A stretch of DNA of 64,000 bases from Pseudomonadota bacterium. Lineage in GTDB: Bacteria; Chloroflexota; UBA6077; JAJPGT01. Below the pieces are notes generated by a model. It worked only from the letters and a program-made list of their open reading frames with translations. It did not search any database and was not told the origin of the DNA. The first letter of the stretch is position 1; each line of letters starts with the position of its first letter. A program made the translations under genes and the position numbers. The stretch covers positions 1 through 64,000 of the forward strand of contig JAJPGT010000047.1 in the NCBI GenBank assembly GCA_021325655.1. Direction: 5' to 3'. Of this stretch, positions 1 through 7,772 are shown piece after piece.

Positions 1-149
1 GACCAGGCTGAAGAGTAGCGGGAACGTCCTCAGCAGCCCAGCGCGCGCGGGACCAGTGTAGCCTCCAGGGCTTTGTCGACGCGGACCTCCTTGCCCTTCC
101 GTACGCTGCCCACTGCTGTCGCCGAGCTGTATCTCCGTCGAGTACCATG

Positions 150-441
150 GACAACAGTACCAGCTCCGCGCTCACCGCCCAAGCCGTCCGCCAGGCGCCG
201 ATGGCCGTGACCCACGCCCTCCTGGCCATCGTCTTCCACGCGCGCGCCCGCGGCAAGCCCATCAGTGGCCTCGGCAGCCACTCCTTCGAGGAGCGGGTCC
301 GGCGTGGTCGAGCGCCGGACGGCCAAGCGCCTGGCTGCCCTCGGCTACCGCGTGGCCCTGGAGCCGCTTCCCCGGCCCTCTCGCCCACCTCGCCGCCCGA
401 GCGCCTTGTTCAGCATGGTTACAGTCGCCCACGACGGTTGA
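150..441 (+). pseudogene. IS110-family transposase C-terminal remnant
   Basis: A fragment resembling the end of an IS110/IS116/IS902 transposase (Tnp_20 region). One frame reads P-M-A-V-T-H-A-L-L-A-I-V-F-H and then G-S-H-S-F-E-E-R-V, the family's conserved helix before its usual Y-F-D/E-R box. After about position 305 the similarity moves to another frame ([15 protein letters not shown]), so at least one indel has occurred. Everything upstream, including the DEDD catalytic part, is absent or unreadable. It stops just before the tRNA-Pro promoter. Assignment is by remembered family pattern only. Confidence 0.5.
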
Positions 442-467
442 AGCAGGCCCGCCAGCAAGGGTATACT
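438..467 (+). promoter_or_regulatory. Promoter of tRNA-Pro
   Basis: TTGAAG (438-443) and TATACT (462-467) separated by 18 bases, placing transcription start near 474, about 28 bases before the mature tRNA. The same hexamers recur upstream of the polyamine operon and the BMP transporter, which supports them as the local sigma-70-type consensus. Confidence 0.65.
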
Positions 468-501
468 CCGAAGGCTTCGACTGAAAAGGCTGAAAGGGCA
501 G

Positions 502-578
502 CGGGCCGTAGCGCAGCCTGGTAGCGCACCTGAATGGGGTTCAGGTGGTCGGAGGTTCAAATCCTCTCGGCCCGACCA
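502..578 (+). tRNA. tRNA-Pro (anticodon GGG)
   Basis: A 77-base cloverleaf. The acceptor arm CGGGCCG (502-508) pairs with CGGCCCG, followed by discriminator A and an encoded CCA at 576-578. The anticodon stem CCTGA/TCAGG encloses the loop ATGGGGT, giving anticodon GGG, which reads CCC and CCU proline codons. The T arm carries the GGTTCAAATCC form. The 5' C of the acceptor is typical of bacterial tRNA-Pro. It is a single-gene unit with its own promoter and terminator. Confidence 0.96.
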
Positions 579-587
579 CGAAGAGTC

Positions 588-622
588 AAGAGACCCGCCG
601 TCTTCGGCGGGTCTCTTGTTCG
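588..622 (+). terminator. Intrinsic terminator after tRNA-Pro
   Basis: A perfect 13-bp stem (588-600 with 605-617) closed by a TCTT loop and followed by a short T-rich stretch. It begins ten bases after the tRNA CCA end. Confidence 0.85.
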
Positions 623-959
623 TTGTCCCTCGCTCAGCTACGTTGTACGGGCAGTGTCACTGCCCGCCCAGCCATCAGCGCGACCGGCTGGGACAGCCGT
701 CGGACAGCTCGCGCAGGCAAACTTCGGTTCCCCACGCAGCAGCGCTGGGCGGGTTGCGCTGGCCGTGCCGCGGCGTAGGAAGGAGCCTTGGAAGACGACC
801 CACGGATCCTGCTGGTCGATCCCTCGCGCCACCAGCGATGCGCTGGGTGGCGAACCGCGTGGCCGTGGCGGAGCGGGCAGCGGATCCGGCGCGGAGCGGC
901 CACCGCGGCGTGCAATCGAGCTCGGATCCGGGTCCGGCTCGCGGCTGGTGCGCTGGCGG
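623..959. other. Intergenic, no gene recognised
   Basis: Between the tRNA terminator and the convergent zinc-ribbon gene. All reading frames are low-complexity Arg/Pro/Ala shadows with no family resemblance. A short stretch from 788 after a purine-rich site encodes E-D-D-P-R-I-L-L-V-D, reminiscent of a receiver-domain start, but the similarity is lost at once. I see nothing else. Confidence 0.5.
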
Positions 960-1475
960 CTAGCGCTTGCGCTTCCGGGCGGGGACCTGTTCCGGCGCTT
1001 GTTCCGCGCTCTCGACCGGCACTTCTACGGGAGCGGACCAGTCGACCTCGGGGAAGAGCCGCTCCACCTCGCTGGCGAAGCGCTCCGGGTCGCCAAAGTC
1101 GAGCTTATACACCGGGTCTTCCACCAGCGGGTCCTCCGGGAAGGTGAGCTTGACCCAGCCCTCCTCGATCCCGCGCGCGATCTGGCGTGTGACCATGTTC
1201 CGGAAGATGTCGTAGTTCGTGTACCGTGGAGAGATCGCCTGGTAGAGACGCTCTCCCTGTCCCCCCGCGGTCCACAACTTCTCGATCAGGAAATTCACGC
1301 TGGGCTGCTGAATGTCCACCCGCCAGCGCCGCGGGTAGTACCACTGGCGAAGGCACTGCTCGAGCTGTGCCAGCCGGCCGATTCGCATCCGGCAGTAGGG
1401 ACACTCCTGCGGCTCGCCAAGCACCTGGGGTGTGAACGACTTGTCACACGACTGACAGCGAAGATCCACGGTCAC
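960..1475 (-). CDS. Zinc-ribbon hypothetical protein
   Basis: 171 residues starting at ATG 1475. The N-terminus holds a zinc-ribbon: C7-x2-C10 and C25-x2-C28. The middle is rich in aromatic and charged residues and looks globular and alpha-helical. The C-terminus is acidic, then ends in a short basic K-R-K-R tail. There is no signal peptide or membrane segment, so it should be cytoplasmic. I recognise no family beyond the ribbon, so nucleic-acid or protein binding is only a guess. It stands alone, facing the tRNA gene. Confidence 0.75.
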   Translation of the reverse strand: MTVDLRCQSCDKSFTPQVLGEPQECPYCRMRIGRLAQLEQCLRQWYYPRRWRVDIQQPSVNFLIEKLWTAGGQGERLYQAISPRYTNYDIFRNMVTRQIARGIEEGWVKLTFPEDPLVEDPVYKLDFGDPERFASEVERLFPEVDWSAPVEVPVESAEQAPEQVPARKRKR

Positions 1476-1658
1476 CTCTGCACGATTGCCGGTTCAGTCA
1501 ATGCCGCGGATTGTAGTTGTTCCCAGGCTCCAGCCACAAGCCATTTCCGTCTGTGGGACGGGACGCTGGGTGGAATGGGCGGCCCCTGGGAGCGTGGGCG
1601 CTCTCACCCACACCAGCCCAGCACCGAATTGCCCACGCCCGATCGAGGGCCCGGAATA

Positions 1659-1686
1659 TTGACAGCGCCCGATTCGGGGCTATACT
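1659..1686 (+). promoter_or_regulatory. Consensus promoter for the 1846 gene pair
   Basis: A perfect TTGACA (1659-1664) and TATACT (1681-1686) with a 16-base spacer. Transcription would begin near 1693, leaving about 150 bases of untranslated leader before the ATG at 1846. Confidence 0.75.
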
Positions 1687-1765
1687 GAAGCTGAGGGGCT
1701 GGCGCCCGCCACGGCGGCCGAACGATCGGCGCGGCTGGCGCCTAATGAAAGAGTGCGGTTCTGTG

Positions 1766-1791
1766 GGCCCGTCTAGAGCCCTAGACGGGCC
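1766..1791 (+). other. Leader hairpin upstream of 1846 gene
   Basis: A perfect 11-bp inverted repeat (1766-1776 with 1781-1791) closed by AGCC, lying in the leader between the promoter at 1659 and the gene at 1846. No T-run follows, so it is not a canonical terminator. The ten-base string GGCTGGCGCC also occurs twice further upstream in the same leader. Its role is unknown. Confidence 0.5.
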
Positions 1792-1845
1792 TGACTGTCT
1801 CTGACATGTGAACTATACGGTGGAGGAGACGGAAGGAGCAGGGAC

Positions 1846-2091
1846 ATGGCGAGCATGCGCATTCTTTCCGCGCGGGGCGACACGGCGGTCGAATGGGACG
1901 CCGCGAAGTTTACGGAGGGCGACCCTGAGGCGCGCGCCGCTGTGGCCGAGGCCGAGCGCCTGTTCCAGGAGCTGAAGGCGAAGGGGGCCACCGCGTTTAC
2001 GGTACGGCCAGGCCGGCCGGCGGAGCGCCTGGACGTGTTCGATCCCCTGGCCGAGCAGATCGTCATCGTGCCTCGGGTTGCCGGCGGCTGA
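1846..2091 (+). CDS. Small hypothetical protein (81 aa)
   Basis: 81 residues, ATG start behind a purine-rich GGAGGAGACGGAAGGAG ribosome-binding region. It is predicted soluble, with an acidic helical centre rich in Ala and Glu and a C-terminal V-F-D-P-L-A-E-Q-I-V-I-V-P-R strand. Third codon positions are strongly GC, as in real genes here. The next gene starts three bases after its stop, so the two are co-transcribed. I recognise no family. Confidence 0.7.
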   Translation: MASMRILSARGDTAVEWDAAKFTEGDPEARAAVAEAERLFQELKAKGATAFTVRPGRPAERLDVFDPLAEQIVIVPRVAGG

Positions 2092-2094
2092 GCA

Positions 2095-2559
2095 GTGGTC
2101 CTGCTCGTCATCGCCGCTGAGCTGCTCTTCGTTCTGCTCATCCTGGCACTCTTGACCCGGGCGCCCTATGGCGTGCTCGCCCACCCGGCGCTGTACGTCG
2201 ACACGCGCTCTGACTGGCGCCAGGCGCAGGAGCGTGCCGAGGCGCTGCTGCGCGACCTGCTCTCCCCAGACGAGTATGATCGTCTGCTGCGGCGCGGCTA
2301 CCTGGAGCTACCGAGCCGGCTCCACCCGAACTGGGTGTACCGCGTCCCGCGCCACCAGGGGCAGGTTAAGGTCTTCGAAGGCGATACTCCGGTCCTGGCG
2401 CTGTGTGTCCAGTCGGTGGAGCCGATCCCGGATGCCGACGCGGTCATCATGCACAAGCTGATGATCGAAGGCGACGAGGAGACGTACCTGCGGGTGGCCA
2501 ACCGCTTCGAGCCGACGCTGTACGGGTTCATCGCCATCCGGCCCCGCGCCCGCGTCTGA
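2095..2559 (+). CDS. Membrane-anchored hypothetical protein
   Basis: 154 residues from a GTG start three bases downstream of the preceding stop. Residues 1-21 form one hydrophobic helix ([19 protein letters not shown]). The remaining 130 residues are a soluble domain with alternating hydrophobic strands and a D-T-R-S-D-W helix. It is likely an N-terminally anchored protein of unknown function. Co-expression with the 81-residue protein is inferred from spacing. No domain was recognised. Confidence 0.75.
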   Translation: MVLLVIAAELLFVLLILALLTRAPYGVLAHPALYVDTRSDWRQAQERAEALLRDLLSPDEYDRLLRRGYLELPSRLHPNWVYRVPRHQGQVKVFEGDTPVLALCVQSVEPIPDADAVIMHKLMIEGDEETYLRVANRFEPTLYGFIAIRPRARV

Positions 2560-2618
2560 AGCACCCAGCCGGCGCTGTGCTACCATCCTGGTGCGATCAG
2601 CCCACCGGTAGGAGCGCC

Positions 2619-3320
2619 ATGTCCTTGCTGCGTAGTCTCCGGCGTGACGTCCAGGCTGCCCTGGAACGTGACCCGGCCGCCACGAGCGCCTGGGAGGTGG
2701 TCCTGGCCTATCCGGGCTTCCACGCCCGGCAGCTCCACCGTCTGGCCCATTGGCTCTATCGCGCCCGGCTGCGGCTCCTAGCCCGCCTGGTGTCGCACGT
2801 CGGCCGCTTCCTGACCGGGATCGAGATCCACCCGGGCGCGGTCATTGGCGAGGGGTTGTTCATCGACCATGGGATGGGTGTGGTCATCGGCGAGACGGCG
2901 GTGATCGAAGACGATGTAACGATCTACCAGGGCGTTACCCTGGGTGGCACCAGCCGGCTGCGCGAGAAGCGGCACCCCACCCTTCGCAAGGGCGTAATCG
3001 TGGGTGCCCACGCCCAGCTTATCGGGGCGATCGAAGTTGGCGAAGGCGCTCGCATCGGCGCTGGTTCGGTGGTGGTGACCGACGTCCCGCCGTATACCAC
3101 CGTGGTGGGGGTGCCGGGCCGCGTCGTCGCCGTCCGCTTCCCGGACAACCGCCCGATCGCCCGGCTGCCAGACCCGGAGGGCGAGGATATTGCTGCGTTG
3201 ACTCGACGCGTGGAGGCGCTGGAAGCCCGGCTGGCAGAGATGGGCGAGGCGCTACGCCGCGCCACGGGTACCGCGCACGCGCGCGCCACGGAGTACTGGA
3301 CCAGCGGGGAGCTGGCCTGA
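2619..3320 (+). CDS. cysE: Serine O-acetyltransferase
   Basis: Transfers acetyl from acetyl-CoA to L-serine, the first step of cysteine synthesis, in the cytoplasm. 233 residues. A helical N-terminal domain (1-60) is followed by a left-handed beta-helix of hexapeptide repeats (about 65-175), including I-E-I-H-P-G-A and [12 protein letters not shown], the active-site region of this family. A coiled C-terminal tail rich in Glu, Ala and Arg follows. The ATG at 2619 is chosen because it sits five bases after GGAG and begins the family's usual N-terminus. An upstream extension in frame is not family-like. Confidence 0.93.
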   Translation: MSLLRSLRRDVQAALERDPAATSAWEVVLAYPGFHARQLHRLAHWLYRARLRLLARLVSHVGRFLTGIEIHPGAVIGEGLFIDHGMGVVIGETAVIEDDVTIYQGVTLGGTSRLREKRHPTLRKGVIVGAHAQLIGAIEVGEGARIGAGSVVVTDVPPYTTVVGVPGRVVAVRFPDNRPIARLPDPEGEDIAALTRRVEALEARLAEMGEALRRATGTAHARATEYWTSGELA

Positions 3321-3342
3321 GGCTGGACGTATCAGCTTCGGC

Positions 3343-4635
3343 TCAAGAGTCCAGGTCGTAGGCGTACAGGTTGAAGCGATCCATCAGCCCGATCAGCTTC
3401 GAGGCATAGCTGGGATCGGTAGCGTAGCCGGCTGCAGCGATCAGGTGGGCGAAGGCACGGGGGTCAGAGCGATGCTCCATCGCTGCGGCGTACCGCCCGT
3501 TCTCGGCGAAGAAGCGCCCGTGGTCGATGAAGGAGTCCTGGAGGTCGGCGTAGGCGCGGAACGGCTCGTTCTGCACCGTGTCACTGCCGGCGATGTGCTC
3601 CCAGACGCTGTACCAGACGACACCTGCCGAGCCCGGTCGCTCGCGCGCCTTGATCCCGAAGTAATTGTTCGCCTCCCGCGCCAGCCGGCTGGAGCCCCAG
3701 TACGTCTCCAGAATCGCCTGAGCCAGGGTGACAGAGGCCGGCACACCGGTTTCGCGCTGTGACGCCTGCGCCGCCCGGGCGATCGAGAGGATGAACGCTG
3801 CCTGGCTCTCGGTCGCTGCTGGCGGGGACGGCAGCGGGCGCTCGACGATGGCGGCGCTCTGGACCGGGCTGGTGCTCGGCGGCTCCTGAACGGTGTCGGC
3901 CGGCGCTTGCGGTGGTGCCTGCGCTGGCGGAGGTGGCACCACTGGTAGCGGCATCTTCCCCCCGGGCACCAGCAGGAGCTGATCGATCGTGATGATGTAC
4001 GGCGGCCTGAGCCCATTCGCCTCGATCACGTCCTCGGTCTTCGCTCCATAGTAGGCCGCGATATCGGCCACGGTGTCGCCGGGCTGGACGTGGTGGACTA
4101 CGCCGTCGACCGGCGGGATCAGCAGCTCAGTCCCCGCGAGGAGCAGGTCCGGGTTCGCCAGGTCGTTGGCCCAGATGATCGTTTCGTTGCTCAGCCCGAA
4201 CCGCTGCGCGATCTCGCGCACGGTGTCGCCGGCCTGCACGACGTAATGGCCCAGGGCGAGCGCCCGCGGCCGCGCTCCCTCGTCGCTCGGGGTCCGAGCG
4301 GTCTCTGGCTGCGGGTGGTCGCGCACGGCGGCTGCCACCCGCGGGGGCCCGGCCACGGCGACGCTGGAAGCGACCTCCGGGGGAACGTCGCAGAGTCGGC
4401 CCTGTCCCAGGGCGCAGCCCTCAAGCGCCCAGCGGTCGCGTGCAAGCGCGCGGACCGCCGGAGCTGGCTTCGGTGCCAGTTGGCCGACGGCAGAGGGAGC
4501 AAACCCAGGCGGTGCCATGGTCCGGGCGCCAACACCCACAGCGCAGGCGAGGAGAATGGAAAGATGAAACCCCCAGCGACCCAGCGGCCAGCATCGGAGG
4601 TGGGAGGTGTTGCCGCTGCCCCGTCGGTGGCGCAT
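3343..4635 (-). CDS. LysM / N-acetylglucosaminidase cell-wall hydrolase
   Basis: About 430 residues with ATG at 4635; a TTG at 4683 would add 16. A hydrophobic segment at residues 20-36 should act as signal or anchor. Two LysM peptidoglycan-binding repeats lie near 131-176 and 181-224, each with Q-x-G-D-T-V. A Pro/Gln-rich linker leads to a FlgJ/LytG-type glucosaminidase domain (about 279-430) with the expected A-I-L-E-T-Y-W-G-S-S catalytic Glu segment and N-N-Y-F-G-I-K. It likely trims peptidoglycan outside the membrane. It converges with cysE. Confidence 0.9.
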   Translation of the reverse strand: MRHRRGSGNTSHLRCWPLGRWGFHLSILLACAVGVGARTMAPPGFAPSAVGQLAPKPAPAVRALARDRWALEGCALGQGRLCDVPPEVASSVAVAGPPRVAAAVRDHPQPETARTPSDEGARPRALALGHYVVQAGDTVREIAQRFGLSNETIIWANDLANPDLLLAGTELLIPPVDGVVHHVQPGDTVADIAAYYGAKTEDVIEANGLRPPYIITIDQLLLVPGGKMPLPVVPPPPAQAPPQAPADTVQEPPSTSPVQSAAIVERPLPSPPAATESQAAFILSIARAAQASQRETGVPASVTLAQAILETYWGSSRLAREANNYFGIKARERPGSAGVVWYSVWEHIAGSDTVQNEPFRAYADLQDSFIDHGRFFAENGRYAAAMEHRSDPRAFAHLIAAAGYATDPSYASKLIGLMDRFNLYAYDLDS

Positions 4636-4952
4636 CCGCGCATGCGACCGACAGACGGCAGGCGGCAAGCCGGCCACCTGCAAGAGATCACCCCAGCCTC
4701 GTGATGAACGAGCGTCATTATCCCGATCCGCGCCGATTTTTCAAGCTCGAGCCCGCATGACACTCCATGACGGTTCAGGATGGTCCTCTTCGATGCGGCC
4801 TGGGCCTCGCCGACCGCCTGGATACTGCCAGGACGGGCGTGCTACACCACCGCCTGCAAGCTGGAGGCAGGCATGGGGAGGGACGGCGGCGTGCGACGAC
4901 GGCAGGGCGTGCAGAGCTGGCTCCCGCGATTGGTGGGCGGGTGGGTGCGCCT
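4636..4952. other. Intergenic between divergent genes
   Basis: Separates the LysM hydrolase from trmI. Frames here are open, including upstream extensions of both neighbours, but lack family similarity. A short inverted repeat GCCTGC...GCAGGC lies near 4853-4873. No clear promoter hexamers were found. Confidence 0.4.
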
Positions 4953-5810
4953 GTGACCGTCTCCCCCGGCAGCCCTCCCCTGTTAAGCGAAGGCGAGCCC
5001 GTGCTCCTGCTGGATCGCCAGGGGCGACGGACGCTGGCCACCCTGCGCGCCGGGCGGACGGTGCACACCCACCGCGGAGCTGTTCGCCACGACGATCTGA
5101 TCGGGCAGCCGGATGGCGCGGTAGTGCGCACCTCCCGGGGCGACCGGGTCATCGTGACCCGTCCTCGGCTCATGGACTACGTGCTTGAGATGCCGCGCAC
5201 CACCAGTCTGGTCTATCCCAAGGACGCCGCGTTCGTCCTGCTCTGGGCCGATGTCTTCCCCGGGGCGCGCGTTGTCGAAGCCGGCCTGGGTAGCGGGGCA
5301 CTCACCCTGGCGCTGCTGCGGGTGCTCGGCCCCCACGGCTCGCTGGTCTGCTATGAGATCCGCCCCGACTTTATCGCCCGCGCCCAGGCGAACCTGGAGC
5401 GGTTCTTCGGCTATCCGCCCACGCTGCTGATCCGTGAGCGGGACGTCTACCAGGGCATCCTGGAGCGCGATCTCGACCGCGTGATCCTGGACCTGCCGGA
5501 GCCCTGGCGCGTTGTCCCCAGCGCCGCGACGGCGCTGCGGTCTGGCGGCATCCTGTGCGCCTACACCCCGTCCATTGTCCAGGTGCAGCAGACGGTGGAG
5601 GCGCTGCGGCAGAGCGGGGCGTTCGCGGCGATCGAGACGCTGGAGGTGCTCTATCGCCCCTGGGTGGTCCGGGGCGACGTGGTGCGCCCGGAGCAGCAGA
5701 TGATCGGCCACACTGGCTTCCTGACGCTGGCACGGCGCATTGCCACCCCAGCAGACGCGCTGGAAGTGCCAGACCTGGCGCCGGGCGAAGACGTGGACGT
5801 GCCAGGCTGA
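4953..5810 (+). CDS. trmI: tRNA (adenine-N1)-methyltransferase TrmI
   Basis: Methylates N1 of A58 in the tRNA T-loop using S-adenosylmethionine, a modification that stabilises tRNA and is prominent in thermophiles. 285 residues with GTG 4953 as start: homology to the actinobacterial/archaeal family begins at G-E-P-V-L-L-L-D and the T-H-R-G element. An ATG at 4767 in the same frame would add 62 non-family residues. An N-terminal beta domain carries H-D-D-L-I-G. The Rossmann SAM motif is V-V-E-A-G-L-G-S-G-A-L-T, with the catalytic-side L-D-L-P-E-P-W downstream. Actinobacteria often place this gene beside the proteasome; no proteasome gene is present here. Confidence 0.92.
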   Translation: MTVSPGSPPLLSEGEPVLLLDRQGRRTLATLRAGRTVHTHRGAVRHDDLIGQPDGAVVRTSRGDRVIVTRPRLMDYVLEMPRTTSLVYPKDAAFVLLWADVFPGARVVEAGLGSGALTLALLRVLGPHGSLVCYEIRPDFIARAQANLERFFGYPPTLLIRERDVYQGILERDLDRVILDLPEPWRVVPSAATALRSGGILCAYTPSIVQVQQTVEALRQSGAFAAIETLEVLYRPWVVRGDVVRPEQQMIGHTGFLTLARRIATPADALEVPDLAPGEDVDVPG

Positions 5811-5826
5811 TCGCTGCAGCGATCGG

Positions 5827-5853
5827 TTGAAGCGGCGACGATTTTGATATACT
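5827..5853 (+). promoter_or_regulatory. Polyamine operon promoter
   Basis: TTGAAG (5827-5832) and TATACT (5848-5853) with a 15-base spacer. The -10 is extended by TGA immediately upstream (TGATATACT), which can compensate for the short spacer. The start would be near 5860. Confidence 0.65.
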
Positions 5854-5859
5854 GAACTG

Positions 5860-6065
5860 TTGTCTGCCACCTGGGAGCCGACACCAGGGGGCCGGGAGTT
5901 CTTCCCGGCGTCTGAGCGTCGACTGTCAAGCAGCACATAAGCGCCAAGAGCACCATTTTCTGGGGTTTGGCTACAGAGCCACTTCCCGCCGTGTGGCGGG
6001 GGGCCACCTTGGGGGTGGTGCTTTATCGTGCGTACTCACTGCCGGGTGTGGAGGGCATTGAGCTC
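5860..6065 (+). promoter_or_regulatory. Structured leader of the polyamine operon
   Basis: About 205 untranslated bases between the promoter and the decarboxylase ATG. Four short hairpins can be drawn: CCTGG/CCAGG (5870-5888), a 7-bp GCCGGGA/TCCCGGC (5891-5909), a 6-bp CCCGCC/GGCGGG with a GTGT loop (5985-6000), and CCACC/GGTGG (6004-6018). None has a following T-run. A leader this long is unusual in this compact region and suggests post-initiation control, perhaps by polyamines. It matches no riboswitch class I know. Confidence 0.4.
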
Positions 6066-6542
6066 ATGTCGTGGCCAGCCCCACCTGACGCGCTCTGGGT
6101 CACCTCCGGTACTGCCGAGGGGGAGACGGAGCTGAACGCGTTCGACAACGCGCTGCTCAACGCGGGGATCGGCAACCTGAATCTGATCCGGGTCTCGAGC
6201 GTGATCCCGCGCGGGGCGCGGATCGTCGATCGCCCGCTGGCGCTTCCCCCCGGCACGCTCGTTCCCGCGGTCTACTCGGTTCAGACGAGCGACGTCAAAG
6301 GCGACACCATCAGCGCGGCTGTCGGGCTCGGGTTCAGCCGCGACAGCCACGGGATGATCTTCGAGCATGGGAGCGGCTCGGCCGATTCGGCTGAGCGAGT
6401 GGTCCGCGAGATGGTCGCGGCGGCATTTGCTCGGCGAGAGCTGGAGCTCGCCGAGGTGGTCGTCCGAACGGCGGAGCACCGTGTCCAGCGCGTCGGCTGC
6501 GCGCTGGCGGCGGTGGTTCTCTGGTGGAGGGACTTGGGTTGA
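6066..6542 (+). CDS. Pyruvoyl-dependent arginine decarboxylase
   Basis: Decarboxylates arginine to agmatine, the first step of this operon's polyamine route. 158 residues. The proenzyme self-cleaves between adjacent serines, seen here as S44-S45 in I-R-V-S-S-V-I-P, leaving a pyruvoyl group on the C-terminal chain. Upstream elements L-N-A-F-D-N-A-L and G-I-G-N-L-N-L, and downstream G-L-G-F-S-R, match the family. The ATG at 6066 is supported by GGAGG at 6050-6054. It overlaps speD by four bases. Confidence 0.93.
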   Translation: MSWPAPPDALWVTSGTAEGETELNAFDNALLNAGIGNLNLIRVSSVIPRGARIVDRPLALPPGTLVPAVYSVQTSDVKGDTISAAVGLGFSRDSHGMIFEHGSGSADSAERVVREMVAAAFARRELELAEVVVRTAEHRVQRVGCALAAVVLWWRDLG

Positions 6543-6886
6543 AAAGCGTTGGTCGGCACATGATCCTGGAGCTGTGGGGTTGCTCCAACCTCAACTCGGT
6601 GGAAGTCGTGGAAAGCGCGCTGCGAGACCTCGTGGACGCGACCAACACGACGCTGCTGGACCTCCGGGTGTACCCGTTCACCCCGATCGGGGTGACCGGT
6701 GTCGCCATCGTGTCCGAATCACACATCATGATCCACACCTGGCCTGAGTACGGCTACGCCGCGGTGGACGTCTTCACCTGCGGCGAGCAGCGCTCCCCAG
6801 AGGCCGCTCTGGCGGTCATCAAAGAGTACTTCGCCCCTGAACGGATCCAGATTATGGAGATGAATCGGGGCATCGTTGGTGTCTGA
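6539..6886 (+). CDS. speD: S-adenosylmethionine decarboxylase (one-domain type)
   Basis: Supplies decarboxylated SAM, the aminopropyl donor. 115 residues, the small bacterial/archaeal proenzyme class. Self-cleavage falls between E60 and S61 in V-S-E-S-H. The partner residues H66 (I-H-T-W-P-E-Y-G-Y) and C81 (F-T-C-G-E) are in place. The TTG at 6539 is chosen: GGAGG sits at 6526-6530, and TTGA overlaps the decarboxylase stop. It also gives the family's K-S-V-G-R-H start. The gene end overlaps the speE start. Confidence 0.93.
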   Translation: MKSVGRHMILELWGCSNLNSVEVVESALRDLVDATNTTLLDLRVYPFTPIGVTGVAIVSESHIMIHTWPEYGYAAVDVFTCGEQRSPEAALAVIKEYFAPERIQIMEMNRGIVGV

Positions 6887-7772
6887 CGCCGGCCAGTGGT
6901 TTGCCGAGCCGCCCATCCGCGGCTGGCAGCAGCGGTTCCAGGTGCGGGAGCGCCTGTTCGTGGGCGATTCTCCCTACCAGCATGTCGAGGTTCTGGACAC
7001 GGTGCCGTTCGGGCGGATGCTCACGCTCGACGGCGCCGCCCAGACCACTGAGGCGGACGAGCACGTCTACCACGAGATGCTCGTCCACGTGCCACTGTTC
7101 CAGCACCCGACGCCACGTCGGGTGCTGATCATCGGGGGTGGCGACGGCGGGACGCTGCGCCGGGTGCTCCAGCACCCGGTTGCGCTGGCGGTGAACGTCG
7201 AGATCGATGAACTGGTAGTCCGTGCCGCGCGCGAGCATCTGCCCGGCATCAGCGCGGGCGCCTTCGACGATCCGCGCGCGCAGGTCATCATTGGCGACGG
7301 CGCCCACTTCCTGCAGGAGACCGAGCTTCGCTTCGACGTGATCCTGGTCGACTCGACCGATCCGGTCGGGGCGGCCAAGGCGCTGTTCTCGGCAGACTTC
7401 TTCCGCTCGGCCCGGCGGGCACTAGCGCCGGGCGGGCTGTACGCGATGCAAAGTGGCTCGCCGCTGCTGCAATCCGCCGAGCTGGCCGAGGTGGCGCGTG
7501 CGCTGGCCTCGGTGTTCCCCAGCGTCCGGACCTACCTCGCCTCGATTCCGGCCTACCCGGGCGTGCTCTGGTCGTTCACCCTGGCAGCGCGGGATGGAGC
7601 GCTGGAGCTGCCGCCACAGGCGGAGCTGGAGCGGCGCCTGGCGGCATCGGGCATCCAGACGGGCTACTACACCCCGGAGGTGCACCGGGCCGCCTTCGCG
7701 CTGCCCGCCTTCGTCGCCGCGCTCGTTCGGGGAGAACCGCGTGTCGCCGGGCACCCTCTTCCTGGCCGCTAG
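6879..7772 (+). CDS. speE: Spermidine synthase-type aminopropyltransferase
   Basis: Transfers an aminopropyl group from decarboxylated SAM to a polyamine acceptor. About 297 residues. An N-terminal beta domain with Y-Q-H-V-E-V-L-D precedes the Rossmann domain. Motifs are T-L-D-G-A-A-Q, the G-G-G-D-G-G binding loop, V-E-I-D for the adenosyl ribose and V-D-S-T-D-P-V-G at the active site. The GTG at 6879 is preferred; a TTG lies three bases upstream. In thermophiles of the Thermus type the acceptor is agmatine rather than putrescine; the sequence alone does not decide. Confidence 0.93.
   Translation: MSDAGQWFAEPPIRGWQQRFQVRERLFVGDSPYQHVEVLDTVPFGRMLTLDGAAQTTEADEHVYHEMLVHVPLFQHPTPRRVLIIGGGDGGTLRRVLQHPVALAVNVEIDELVVRAAREHLPGISAGAFDDPRAQVIIGDGAHFLQETELRFDVILVDSTDPVGAAKALFSADFFRSARRALAPGGLYAMQSGSPLLQSAELAEVARALASVFPSVRTYLASIPAYPGVLWSFTLAARDGALELPPQAELERRLAASGIQTGYYTPEVHRAAFALPAFVAALVRGEPRVAGHPLPGR

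Noticed and set aside
788..960. A possible truncated response regulator starting E-D-D-P-R-I-L-L-V-D
   Set aside because: Similarity ends after ten residues, and the rest is low-complexity Arg/Ala sequence.
534..1688. A long 384-codon plus-strand frame
   Set aside because: It runs through the tRNA and antisense to the zinc-ribbon gene, with Arg/Pro-rich composition typical of GC-rich shadow frames.
5891..5909. The 7-bp leader hairpin as an intrinsic terminator of the polyamine operon
   Set aside because: No T-run follows, and it is only about 30 bases after the predicted transcription start.
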